This document shows positions 27,158-40,293 of a DNA stretch of 64,000 nt, piece after piece; the stretch's first letter is position 1, and each line of letters starts with the position of its first letter. The notes beneath the pieces are model-generated. The model saw nothing but the letters and a program-made list of their open reading frames with translations, made no database searches and was not told where the DNA came from. This DNA comes from Bugula neritina (lineage: Eukaryota; Bryozoa; Gymnolaemata; Cheilostomatida; Bugulidae). Made by a program: the position numbers and the translations under genes. The stretch lies in the NCBI GenBank assembly GCA_964035545.1, contig OZ037768.1, positions 14,694,175 through 14,758,174 on the forward strand. Direction: 5' to 3'.

Positions 27158-30100
27158 TGCGGTATATTTAAGTATGTTGCAGTACATTTAAGTATGTTGC
27201 CATAAGTTTCAGTATGTTACAGTATATTTCTGTATATTACAGTATACTTCAGTGTGTTGCAGTGTATTTCAGTACGCTACAGCACATTTCAGTAAGTTGC
27301 AGTACATTTCAATGTGTTGCAGTATGTTTCAATATATTACCGCATGTTTCAGTATGTTACAGTACATTTCTGTAAATTACAGTATACTTTAGTGTGTTGC
27401 AGTGTATTTCAGTATGTTGCAGTGTACTTCAACGTGTTACAGTATATTTCATTAGGTTACCATAAAATTCAGTATGTTGCGGAATGTTTCAATGTGTTGC
27501 AGTGTATTTCAATATGTTACAGTGTTTTTCAGTATGTTGCAGTATGTTGCAGTGTATTTCAATATGTTACAGTGTATTTCAGCATGTTACAGTGTATTAC
27601 AGCATGTTTCAATATTTTTCAGTATTTTTCAGTTTGTTGAAGTATAATTCGGTATGTTGCAATATATTTCAATGTGTTGCAGTGAACTTCAGTATGTTAC
27701 AGTATGTTGCAGTGTAATTCAGTATGTTACAGTGTATTTCAGTATGTTACAGTATATTTCGGTATGTTGCAGTGTGTTGTAGTGTATTTTAGTATGTTGA
27801 AGTATATTTCAGTATGTTGCATTGTGTTTCAGTATGTTGCAGTAAGTCTTAGTATGTTACAGCAAATTTCAGTATGTCGCAGTATATTTCAGTAGGCTAC
27901 CATATACTTCGGTACGTTGCGGTAAATTTCAACGTGTTGCAGTGTTTTTCAATATGCTACAATGTATTTCAACATGTTGCAGTACGTTGCAGTATGTTGC
28001 AGTGTATTTAGGAATCTTACAATGTATTTCAGTATGATGCAGTATCTTGCAGTATCATTCAGTATGTTGCAGTATATTTCATTATGGTGCAGTATGTTGC
28101 AGTATGTTTCAGTAGTTTGTAACATATTTCGGTAGGTTACCATATTTTTCGGTATGTTGCAGTATGCCTTAGTATGTTACAGTGTGTTTCAGTATATTGC
28201 AGTATGCTTCAGTGTGTTACCGTATAAATCATTTTGTTGCAGGATGTTGCAGTATGTTTCAGTGGTTTGCAACATATTTCAGTAGGCTACCATATATTTC
28301 AGTATGTTTCAGTATATTTCAGTGTGTTGCAGTGTATTTCAATATGGTACAGTGTATATCAGTATGTTGCAGTGTATTTCAGTATGTTACGGTGTATTTC
28401 AGTATGTTGCAGTATATTACACTAGTTTGAAACATATTTCAGTAGGTTACCATATATTTCGGTATGTTGCAGTATATTCCATTGTGTTGCAGTGTATTTC
28501 AGAATGTTTCAGTGTATTTCAATATGCTTCAAGATTTTTAGGTATTTTTCAGTATGTTGAAGTATATCTCAGTATTTTACAGCACATTTCTGTATATTAC
28601 AGTATACTTCAGTGTGTTGCAGTGTATTTCAGTATGCTACAGCACATTTCAGTAAGTTGCAGTCTATTTCAATGTGTTGCAGTATATTTCAGTATGTTAC
28701 AGTGCATTTCTGTAAATTACAGTACAATTTAGTGTGTTGCAGTGTATTTCAGTATGCTACAGCACATTTCAGTAAGTTGCAGTATATTTCAATGTGTTGC
28801 AGTATCTTTCAATATGTTGCCGCATGTTCCAGTATGTTACAGTACATTTCTGTAAGTTACAGTATACTTTAGTGTGTTGCAGTGTATTTCAGTATGTTGC
28901 AGTGTACTTCAACGTGTTACAGTATATTTCATTGGGTTGCCATACAATTCGGTATGTTGCGGAACGTTTCAATGTGTTACAGTGTATTTCAATATGTTAC
29001 AGTGTTTTTCAGTATGTTGCAGTATGTTGCAGTGTATTTCAATATGTTACAGTGTATTTCAGTATGTTACAGTGTATTACAGCATGTTTCAATATTTTTA
29101 GGTATTTTTCAGTATGTTGAAGTATAATTCGGTATGTTGCCATATATTTCAGTGTGTTGCAGTAAACTTCAGCATGTTAATTACAGTATGTTGCAGTGTA
29201 ATTCAGTATGTTACAGTGTATTTCAGTATGTTGCAGTATATTTCGGTATGTTGCAGTGTATTGTAGTGTATTTTAGTATGTTGTAGTATATTTCAGTATG
29301 TTGCATTATATTTCAGTATGTTGCAGTATGTCTTAGTATGTTACAGCATATTTCAGTATATTGCAGTATATTTCAATATGTCGCAGTCTATTTCAGTAGG
29401 CTACCATATACTTCGGTACATTGCGGTATATTTCAATGTGTTGCAGTGTTTTTCAATATGTTACAGTGTATTTCAACATGTTGCAGTATGTCGCAGTATG
29501 TTGCAGTATATTTCAGTCGTTTGCTACATATTTCAGTAGGTTACCATATATTTTGGTATGTTGCAGTATGTCTTAGTATGTTACAGTATATTTCAGTATT
29601 TTGCAGTATGCTTCAGTGTGTTACCGTATATTTAATTTTGTTGCAGGATGTTGCAGTATGTTTCAGTGGTTTGCAACATATTTCAGTAGGTTACCATATA
29701 TTTCAGTATGTTTCAGTATATTTCAGTGTGTTGCAGTGTATTTCAATATGGTACAGTATATTTCAGTATGTTGCAGTGTATTTCAGCATGTTACGGCGTA
29801 TTTCAGTATGTTGCAGTATATTTCAGTAGTTTGAAACATATTTCAGTAGGTTACCATATATTCTGGTATGTTGCAGTATATTCCAATGTGTTGCAGTGTA
29901 TTTCAGAATGTTTCAGTGTATTTCAATATGTTTCAAGATTTTTAGGTATTTTTCAGTATGTTGAAGTATATCTCAGTATTTTACAGCAAATTTCTGTATA
30001 TTACAGTATACTTCAGTGTGTTGCAGTGTATTTCAGTATGCTACAGCACATTTCAGTAAGTTGCAGGATATTTCAATGTGTTGCAGTTTATTTCAGTATG

Positions 30101-31167
30101 TTACAGTACATTTCTGTAAATTACAGTACAATTTAGTGTGTTGCAGTGTATTTCAGTATGTTGCAGTGTACTTCAACGTTTTACAGTATATTTCATTAGG
30201 TTACCATATATTTCGGTATGTTGCAGAATATTTCAATGTGTTGCAGTGTATTTCAATATGTTACAGTGTTTTTCAGTATATTTCAGTATGTTGCAGTGTT
30301 TTGCAGTGTATTTTAGTATGTTGAAGTATATTTCAGTATGTTGCATTATATTTCAGTATTTTGCAGTATGTCTTAGTATGTTACAGTATGTTTCAGTATT
30401 TTGCAGTATGTTTCGGTGTGTTTTAGTATATTTCATTTTGTTGCAGGATGTTGCAGTATGTTTCAGTAGGCTACCATATACTTCGGTATGTTGTGGTATA
30501 TTTCAATGTGTTGCAGTGTATTTCAAGATGTTACAGTGTATTTCAGTATGTTGCAGTATGTTGCAGTGTAATTCAATATGATACGGTATATTTCAGTATG
30601 TTGCAGTATGCTTCAGTGTGTTACCGTATATTTCATTTTGTTGCAGGATGTTGCAGTATGTTTCAGTGGTTTGCAACGTGTCTCAGTAGGTTACCATATA
30701 TTTTGGTATGTTTCAGTATATTTCAGTGTGTTGCGGTGTATTTTAATGTGTAACAGTGTATTTCAGTATGTTGCAGTGTAATTCAGTATGTTACAGTGTA
30801 TTTCAGTATGTTGCAGTATATTTCAGCATGTTGCAGTACATTTCAGTATGTTGATGTATATTTCAGTATGTTACAGTAAAGTTCTGTATATTACAGTATA
30901 CTTTAGTGTGTTGCAATGTATTTCAGTATGCTACAGCATATTTCAGTGTGTTGCAGTATATTTCAATGTGTCACAGTATATTTCAGTATGTTGCCGTATG
31001 TTTCAGTATGTTGCAGTATATTTCAGTATGCTACAGCATACTTCAGTATGTTGCAGTATATTTCAAGGTGTCGAAGTATATTTCAGTATGTTGCCGTATG
31101 TTTCAGTATGTTGCAGTATATTTCAATGTGTGTCAGCGTTTTTCAATATGTTACAGTGTATTTCAAT

Positions 31168-31279
31168 GTTTTTGCGGTATATTTCATAATGTTGCACAGT
31201 TGCAATATTTTTTGGTGACTTTTAGTATATTTTAGTAGTTTGCAACATAATTCGGTAGGTTACCGTATATTCAGTTTGT
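31168..31279 (-). repeat. Block II irregular segment, copy 4
   Basis: 4,122 bp after copy 3, with the same ACAGTGTA-type upstream context. Confidence 0.8.
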
Positions 31280-31895
31280 TGCGGTATATTTAAGTATGTT
31301 GCAGTACATTTAAGTATGTTGCCATAAGTTTCAGTATGTTACAGTATATTTCTGTATATTACAGTATACTTCAGTGTGTTGCAGTGTATTCCAGTACGCT
31401 ACAGCACATTTCAGTAAGTTGCAGTACATTTCAATGTGTTGCAGTATGTTTCAATATATTACCGCATGTTTCAGTATGTTACAGTACATTTCTGTAAATT
31501 ACAGTATACTTTAGTGTGTTGCAGTGTATTTCAGTATGTTGCAGTGTACTTCAACGTGTTACAGTATATTTCATTAGGTTACCATAAAATTCAGTATGTT
31601 GCGGAATGTTTCAATGTGTTGCAGTGTATTTCAATATGTTACAGTGTTTTTCAGTATGTTGCAGTATGTTGCAGCGTATTTCAATATGCTACAGTGTATT
31701 TCAGCATGTTACAGTGTATTACAGCATGTTTCAATATTTTTCAGTATTTTTCAGTTTGTTGAAGTATAATTCGGTATGTTGCAATATATTTCAATGTGTT
31801 GCAGTGAACTTCAGTATGTTACAGTATGTTGCAGTGTAACTCAGTATGTTACAGTGTATTTCAGTATGTTGCAGTATATTTCGGTATGTTGCAGT

Positions 31896-32907
31896 ATGTT
31901 GTAGTATATTTCAGTATGTTGCATTATATTTCAGTATGTTGCAGTATGTCTTAGTATGTTACAGCATATTTCAGTATATTGCAGTATATTTCAATATGTC
32001 GCAGTCTATTTCAGTAGGCTACCATATACTTCGGTACATTGCGGTATATTTCAATGTGTTGCAGTGTTTTTCAATATGTTACAGTGTATTTCAACATGTT
32101 GCAGTATGTCGCAGTATGTTGCAGTATATTTCAGTCGTTTGCTACATATTTCAGTAGGTTACCATATATTTTGGTATGTTGCAGTATGTCTTAGTATGTT
32201 ACAGTATATTTCAGTATTTTGCAGTATGCTTCAGTGTGTTACCGTATATTTAATTTTGTTGCAGGATGTTGCAGTATGTTTCAGTGGTTTGCAACATATT
32301 TCAGTAGGTTACCATATATTTCAGTATGTTTCAGTATATTTCAGTGTGTTGCAGTGTATTTCAATATGGTACAGTATATTTCAGTATGTTGCAGTGTATT
32401 TCAGCATGTTACGGCGTATTTCAGTATGTTGCAGTATATTTCAGTAGTTTGAAACATATTTCAGTAGGTTACCATATATTTTGGTATGTTGCAGTATATT
32501 CCAATGTGTTGCAGTGTATTTCAGAATGTTTCAGTGTATTTCAATATGTTTCAAGATTTTTAGGTATTTTTCAGTATGTTGAAGTATATCTCAGTATTTT
32601 ACAGCACATTTCTGTATATTACAGTATACTTCAGTGGGTTGCAGTGTATTTCAGTATGCTACAGCACATTTCAGTAAGTTGCAGGATATTTCAATGTGTT
32701 GCAGTTTATTTCAGTATGTTACAGTACATTTCTGTAAATTACAGTACAATTTAGTGTGTTGCAGTGTATTTCAGTATGTTGCAGTGTACTTCAACGTTTT
32801 ACAGTATATTTCATTAGGTTACCATATATTTCGGTATGTTGCAGAATATTTCAATGTGTTGCAGTGTATTTCAATATGTTACAGTGTTTTTCAGTATATT
32901 TCAGTAT
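31896..32907 (-). repeat. Intermediate block II segment (2,618-bp offset)
   Basis: This kilobase follows about 29,280-30,290 at an offset of 2,618 bp (262 decamers minus two, one irregular segment in between). It links the two copies of the 8,398-bp duplication and looks like a shortened 4,122-bp unit. Confidence 0.75.
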
Positions 32908-33155
32908 GTTGCAGTGTATTTCAGTGTGTTTCGATATTTTTAGGTATATTTCAGTATGTTGAAGTTTATTGCAGTATGTTGCAGTGTACTTCAGTATTTT
33001 GTATTATATTTCAGTATGTTGCAGTATGTTTTAGTATGTTACAGTATATTTCAGTATTTTGCAGTATGTTGCAGTGTAATTCAGTATCTTACAGTGTATT
33101 TCAGTATGTTGCAGTATTTTGCAGTATCTTTTAAACTGTTGCAGGATATTTCAAT

Positions 33156-33267
33156 GTTTTTGCGGTATATTTCATAATGTTGCACAGTTGCAATATTTTT
33201 TGGTGACTTTTAGTATATTTTAGTAGTTTGCAACATAATTCGGTAGGTTACCGTATATTCAGTTTGT
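33156..33267 (-). repeat. Block II irregular segment, copy 5
   Basis: 8,398 bp after copy 2. The upstream context is GCAGGATA type, with a nearby TTTAAACTG where copy 2 has TTTAAGCTG. Confidence 0.8.
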
Positions 33268-35443
33268 TGCGGTATATTTAAGTATGTTGCAGTACATTTA
33301 AGGATGTTGCCATAAGTTTCAGTATGTTACAGTACATTTCTGTATATTACAGTATACTTCAGCGTGTTGCAGTATATTTCAATGTGTTGCAGGATATTTC
33401 AATGTGTTACAGCATATTTCAGTAGGTTACCATACATTTTGGTATGTTGCGGTATATTTAAATGTGTTGTAGTGCATTTCAATATGTTACAGTGTATTTC
33501 AGTATGTTTCAATATTTTTAGGTATATTTCAGTATGTTGCAGTATATTTCAATATGTCGCAGTATATTTCAGTAGGCAACCATATACTTCGGTACGTTGC
33601 GGTATATTTCAATGTGTTGCAGTGTTTTTCAATATGCTACAGTGTATTTCAATATGTTGCAGTATGTTGCAGTATGTTGCAGTGTATTTAGGAATCTTAC
33701 AATGTATTTCAGTATGTTGCAGTATCTTGCAGTATCATTCAGTATGTTGCAGTATATTTCATTATGGTGCAGTATGTTGCAGTATGTTTCAGTAGTTTGT
33801 AACATATTTCGGTAGGTTACCATGTTTTTCGGTATGTTGCAGTATGCCTTAGTATGTTACAGTGTGTTTCAGTATAATGCAGTATGCTTAAGTGTGTTAC
33901 CGTATAAATCATTTTGTTGCAGGATGTTGCAGTATGTTTCAGCGGTTTGCAACATCTTTCAGTAGGCTACCATATATTTCAGTATGTTTCAGTATATTTC
34001 AGTGGGTTGCAGTGTATTTCAATATGGTACAGTGTATTTCAGTATGTTGCAGTGTATTTCAGTATGTTACGGTGTATTTCAGTATATTGCAGTATATTTC
34101 AGTAGTTTGAAACATATTTCAGTAGGTTACCATATATTTTGGTATGTTGCAGTATATTCCAATGTGTTGCAGTGTATTTCAGAATCTTTCAGTGTATTTC
34201 AATATGTTTCAAGATTTTTAGGTATTTTTCAGTATGTTGAAGTATATCTCAGTATTTTAGAGCACATTTCTGTATATTACAGTATACTTCAGTGTGTTGC
34301 AGTGTATTTCAGTATGCTACAGCACATTTCAGTAAGTTGCAGGATATTTCAATGTGTTGCAGTTTATTTCAGTATGTTACAGTACATTTCTGTAAATTAC
34401 AGTACAATTTAGTGTGTTGCAGTGTATTTTAGTATGTTGCAGTGTACTTCAACGTTTTACAGTATATTTCATTAGGTTACCATATATTTCGGTATGTTGC
34501 AGAATATTTCAATGTGTTGCAGTGTATTTCAATATGTTACAGTGTTTTTCAGTATATTTCAGTATGTTGCAGTGTTTTGCAGTGTATTTTAGTATGTTGA
34601 AGTATATTTCAGTATGTTGCATTATATTTCAGTATGTTGCAGTATGTCTTAGTATGTTACAGTATGTTTCAGTATTTTGCAGTATGTTTCGGTGTGTTTT
34701 AGTATATTTCATTTTGTTGCAGGATGTTGCAGTATGTTTCAGTAGGCTACCATATACTTCGGTATGTTGTGGTATATTTCAATGTGTTGCAGTGTATTTC
34801 AAGATGTTACAGTGTATTTCAGTATGTTGCAGTATGTTGCAGTGTAATTCAATATGATACGGTATATTTCAGTATGTTGCAGTATGCTTCAGTGTGTTAC
34901 CGTATATTTCATTTTGTTGCAGGATGTTGCAGTATGTTTCAGTGGTTTGCAACGTGTCTCAGTAGGTTACCATATATTTTGGTATGTTTCAGTATATTTC
35001 AGTGTGTTGCGGTGTATTTTAATGTGTAACAGTGTATTTCAGTATGTTGCAGTGTAATTCAGTATGTTACAGTGTATTTCAGTATGTTGCAGTATATTTC
35101 AGCATGTTGCAGTACATTTCAGTATGTTGATGTATATTTCAGTATGTTACAGTAAAGTTCTGTATATTACAGTATACTTTAGTGTGTTGCAATGTATTTC
35201 AGTATGCTACAGCATATTTCAGTGTGTTGCAGTATATTTCAATGTGTCACAGTATATTTCAGTATGTTGCCGTATGTTTCAGTATGTTGCAGTATATTTC
35301 AGTATGCTACAGCATACTTCAGTATGTTGCAGTATATTTCAATGTGTCGAAGTATATTTCAGTATGTTGCCGTATGTTTCAGTATGTTGCAGTATATTTC
35401 AATGTGTGTCAGCGTTTTTCAATATGTTACAGTGTATTTCAAT

Positions 35444-35555
35444 GTTTTTGCGGTATATTTCATAATGTTGCACAGTTGCAATATTTTTTGGTGACTTTTA
35501 GTATATTTTAGTAGTTTGCAACATAATTCGGTAGGTTACCGTATATTCAGTTTGT
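35444..35555 (-). repeat. Block II irregular segment, copy 6
   Basis: 8,398 bp after copy 3; ACAGTGTA-type upstream context. Confidence 0.8.
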
Positions 35556-38500
35556 TGCGGTATATTTAGGTATGTTGCAGTACATTTAAGTATGTTGCCA
35601 TAAGTTTCAGGATGTTACAGTATATTTCTGTATATTACAGTATACTTCAGTGTGTTGCAGTGTATTTCAGTACGCTACAGCACATTTCAGTAAGTTGCAG
35701 TACATTTCAATGTGTTGCAGTATGTTTCAATATATTACCGCATGTTTCAGTATGTTACAGTACATTTCTGTAAATTACAGTATACTTTAGTGTGTTGCAG
35801 TGTATTTCAGTATGTTGCAGTGTACTTCAACGTGTTACAGTATATTTCATTAGGTTACCATAAAATTCAGTATGTTGCGGAATGTTTCAATGTGTTGCAG
35901 TGTATTTCAATATGTTACAGTGTTTTTCAGTATGTTGCAGTATGTTGCAGTGTATTTCAATATGTTACAGTGTATTTCAGCATGTTACAGTGTATTACAG
36001 CATGTTTCAATATTTTTCAGTATTTTTCAGTTTGTTGAAGTATAATTCGGTATGTTGCAAAATATTTCAATGTGTTGCAGTGAACTTCAGTATGTTACAG
36101 TATGTTGCAGTGTAATTCAGTATGTTACAGTGTATTTCAGTATGTTGCAGTATATTTCGGTATGTTGCAGTGTGTTGTAGTGTATTTTAGTATGTTGAAG
36201 TATATTTCAGTATGTTGCATTGTGTTTCAGTATGTTGCAGTAAGTCTTAGTATGTTACAGCAAATTTCAGTATGTCGCAGTATATTTCAGTAGGCTACCA
36301 TATACTTCGGTACGTTGCGGTAAATTTCAACGTGTTGCAGTGTTTTTCAATATGCTACAATGTATTTCAACATGTTGCAGTACGTTGCAGTATGTTGCAG
36401 TGTATTTAGGAATCTTACAATGTATTTCAGTATGATGCAGTATCTTGCAGTATCATTCAGTATGTTGCAGTATATTTCATTATGGTGCAGTATGTTGCAG
36501 TATGTTTCAGTAGTTTGTAACATATTTCGGTAGGTTACCATATTTTTCGGTATGTTGCAGTATGCCTTAGTATGTTACAGTGTGTTTCAGTATATTGCAG
36601 TATGCTTCAGTGTGTTACCGTATAAATCATTTTGTTGCAGGATGTTGCAGTATGTTTCAGCGGTTTGCAACATATTTCAGTAGGCTACCATATATTTCAG
36701 TATGTTTCAGTATATTTCAGTGTGTTGCAGTGTATTTCAATATGGTACAGTGTATATCAGTATGTTGCAGTGTATTTCAGTATGTTACGGTGTATTTCAG
36801 TATTATGCAGTATATTACACTAGTTTGAAACATATTTCAGTAGGTTACCATATATTTCGGTATGTTGCAGTATATTCCATTGTGTTGCAGTGTATTTCAG
36901 AATGTTTCAGTGTATTTCAATATGCTTCAAGATTTTTAGGTATTTTTCAGTATGTTGAAGTATATCTCAGTATTTTACAGCACATTTCTGTATATTACAG
37001 TATACTTCAGTGTGTTGCAGTGTATTTCAGTATGCTACAGCACATTTCAGTAAGTTGCAGTCTATTTCAATGTGTTGCAGTATATTTCAGTATGTTACAG
37101 TGCATTTCTGTAAATTACAGTACAATTTAGTGTGTTGCAGTGTATTTCAGTATGCTACAGCACATTTCAGTAAGTTGCAGTATATTTCAATGTGTTGCAG
37201 TATCTTTCAATATGTTGCCGCATGTTCCAGTATGTTACAGTACATTTCTGTAAGTTACAGTATACTTTAGTGTGTTGCAGTGTATTTCAGTATGTTGCAG
37301 TGTACTTCAACGTGTTACAGTATATTTCATTGGGTTGCCATACAATTCGGTATGTTGCGGAACGTTTCAATGTGTTACAGTGTATTTCAATATGTTACAG
37401 TGTTTTTCAGTATGTTGCAGTATGTTGCAGTGTATTTCAATATGTTACAGTGTATTTCAGTATGGTACAGTGTATTACAGCATGTTTCAATATTTTTAGG
37501 TATTTTTCAGTATGTTGAAGTATAAATCGGTATGTTGCCATATGTTTCAGTGTGTTGCAGTGAACTTCAGCGTGTTAATTACAGTATGTTGCAGTGTAAT
37601 TCAGTATGTTACAGTGTATTTCAGTATGTTGCAGTATATTTCGGTATGTTGCAGTGTATTGTAGTGTATTTTAGTATGTTGTAGTATATTTCAGTATGTT
37701 GCATTATATTTCAGTATGTTGCAGTATGTCTTAGTATGTTACAGCATATTTCAGTATATTGCAGTATATTTCAATATGTCGCAGTCTATTTCAGTAGGCT
37801 ACCATATACTTCGGTACATTGCGGTATATTTCAATGTGTTGCAGTGTTTTTCAATATGTTACAGTGTATTTCAACATGTTGCAGTATGTCGCAGTATGTT
37901 GCAGTATATTTCAGTCGTTTGCTACATATTTCAGTAGGTTACCATATATTTTGGTATGTTGCAGTATGTCTTAGTATGTTACAGTATATTTCAGTATTTT
38001 GCAGTATGCTTCAGTGTGTTACCGTATATTTAATTTTGTTGCAGGATGTTGCAGTATGTTTCAGTGGTTTGCAACATATTTCAGTAGGTTACCATATATT
38101 TCAGTATGTTTCAGTATATTTCAGTGTGTTGCAGTGTATTTCAATATGGTACAGTATATTTCAGTATGTTGCAGTGTATTTCAGCATGTTACGGCGTATT
38201 TCAGTATGTTGCAGTATATTTCAGTAGTTTGAAACATATTTCAGTAGGTTACCATATATTTTGGTATGTTGCAGTATATTCCAATGTGTTGCAGTGTATT
38301 TCAGAATGTTTCAGTGTATTTCAATATGTTTCAAGATTTTTAGGTATTTTTCAGTATGTTGAAGTATATCTCAGTATTTTACAGCACATTTCTGTATATT
38401 ACAGTATACTTCAGTGTGTTGCAGTGTATTTCAGTATGCTACAGCACATTTCAGTAAGTTGCAGGATATTTCAATGTGTTGCAGTTTATTTCAGTATGTT

Positions 38501-39565
38501 ACAGTACATTTCTGTAAATTACAGTACAATTTAGTGTGTTGCAGTGTATTTCAGTATGTTGCAGTGTACTTCAACGTTTTACAGTATATTTCATTAGGTT
38601 ACCATATATTTCGGTATGTTGCAGAATATTTCAATGTGTTGCAGTGTATTTCAATATGTTACAGTGTTTTTCAGTATATTTCAGTATGTTGCAGTGTTTT
38701 GCAGTGTATTTTAGTATGTTGAAGTATATTTCAGTATGTTGCATTATATTTCAGTATGTTGCAGTATGTCTTAGTATGTTACAGTATGTTTCAGTATTTT
38801 GCAGTATGTTTCGGTGTGTTTTAGTATATTTCATTTTGTTGCAGGATGTTGCAGTTTGTTTCAGTAGGCTACCATATACTTCGGTATGTTGTGGTATATT
38901 TCAATGTGTTGCAGTGTATTTCAAGATGTTACAGTGTATTTCAGTATGTTGCAGTATGTTGCAGTGTAATTCAATATGTTACGGTATATTTCAGTATGTT
39001 GCAGTATGCTTCAGTGTGTTACCGTATATTTCATTTTGTTGCAGGATGTTGCAGTATGTTTCAGTGGTTTGCAACGTGTCTCAGTAGGTTACCATATATT
39101 TTGGTATGTTTCAGTATATTTCAGTGTGTTGCGGTGTATTTTAATGTGTAACAGTGTATTTCAGTATGTTGCAGTGTAATTCAGTATGTTACAGTGTATT
39201 TCAGTATGTTGCAGTATATTTCAGCATGTTGCAGTACATTTCAGTATGTTGATGTATATTTCAGTATGTTACAGTAAAGTTCTGTATATTACAGTATACT
39301 TTAGTGTGTTGCAATGTATTTCAGTATGCTACAGCATATTTCAGTGTGTTGCAGTATATTTCAATGTGTCACAGTATATTTCAGTATGTTGCCGTATGTT
39401 TCAGTATGTTGCAGTATATTTCAGTATGCTACAGCATACTTCAGTATGTTGCAGTATATTTCAATGTGTCGAAGTATATTTCAGTATGTTGCCGTATGTT
39501 TCAGTATGTTGCAGTATATTTCAATGTGTGTCAGCGTTTTTCAATATGTTACAGTGTATTTCAAT

Positions 39566-39677
39566 GTTTTTGCGGTATATTTCATAATGTTGCACAGTTG
39601 CATTATTTTTTGGTGACTTTTAGTATATTTTAGTAGTTTGCAACATAATTCGGTAGGTTACCGTATATTCAGTTTGT
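39566..39677 (-). repeat. Block II irregular segment, copy 7
   Basis: 4,122 bp after copy 6, with a GCATTATT variant in place of GCAATATT. No further copy is seen in the 3,505-bp units downstream. Confidence 0.8.
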
Positions 39678-40293
39678 TGCGGTATATTTAAGTATGTTGC
39701 AGTACATTTAAGTATGTTGCCATAAGTTTCAGTATGTTACAGTATATTTCTGTATATTACAGTATACTTCAGTGTGTTGCAGTGTATTTCAGTACGCTAC
39801 AGCACATTTCAGTAAGTTGCAGTACATTTCAATGTGTTGCAGTATGTTTCAATATATTACCGCATGTTTCAGTATGTTACAGTACATTTCTGTAAATTAC
39901 AGTATACTTTAGTGTGTTGCAGTGTATTTCAGTATGTTGCAGTGTACTTCAACGTGTTACAGTATATTTCATTAGGTTACCATAAAATTCAGTATGTTGC
40001 GGAATGTTTCAATGTGTTGCAGTGTATTTCAATATGTTACAGTGTTTTTCAGTATGTTGCAGTATGTTGCAGCGTATTTCAATATGCTACAGTGTATTTC
40101 AGCATGTTACAGTGTATTACAGCATGTTTCAATATTTTTCAGTATTTTTCAGTTTGTTGAAGTATAATTCGGTATGTTGCAATATATTTCAATGTGTTGC
40201 AGTGAACTTCAGTATGTTACAGTATGTTGCAGTGTAACTCAGTATGTTACAGTGTATTTCAGTATGTTGCAGTATATTTCGGTATGTTGCAGT

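Larger units (their letters stand above)
24510..31895 (-). repeat. 8,398-bp-period segmental duplication, copy 1
   Basis: About 7.4 kb recurs at a constant offset of 8,398 bp (32,908-40,293). Inside it, about 25,490 to 27,760 recurs 4,122 bp later (29,612-31,880), so it holds two related sub-HORs. The period is 840 decamers minus two bases: three irregular segments (-2 each) plus one TTAATTACAG insertion (+4). Overlap with the end of the 2,809-bp copy shows successive amplification steps. Confidence 0.85.
32908..40293 (-). repeat. 8,398-bp-period segmental duplication, copy 2
   Basis: Copy of 24,510-31,895 with scattered substitutions. Within it, about 33,984 onward recurs at 38,106 with the 4,122-bp period, and again at about 42,228, so at least two full 4,122-bp units lie in tandem here. 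The match to copy 1 ends near 40,293, where copy 1 skips ahead. Confidence 0.85.
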
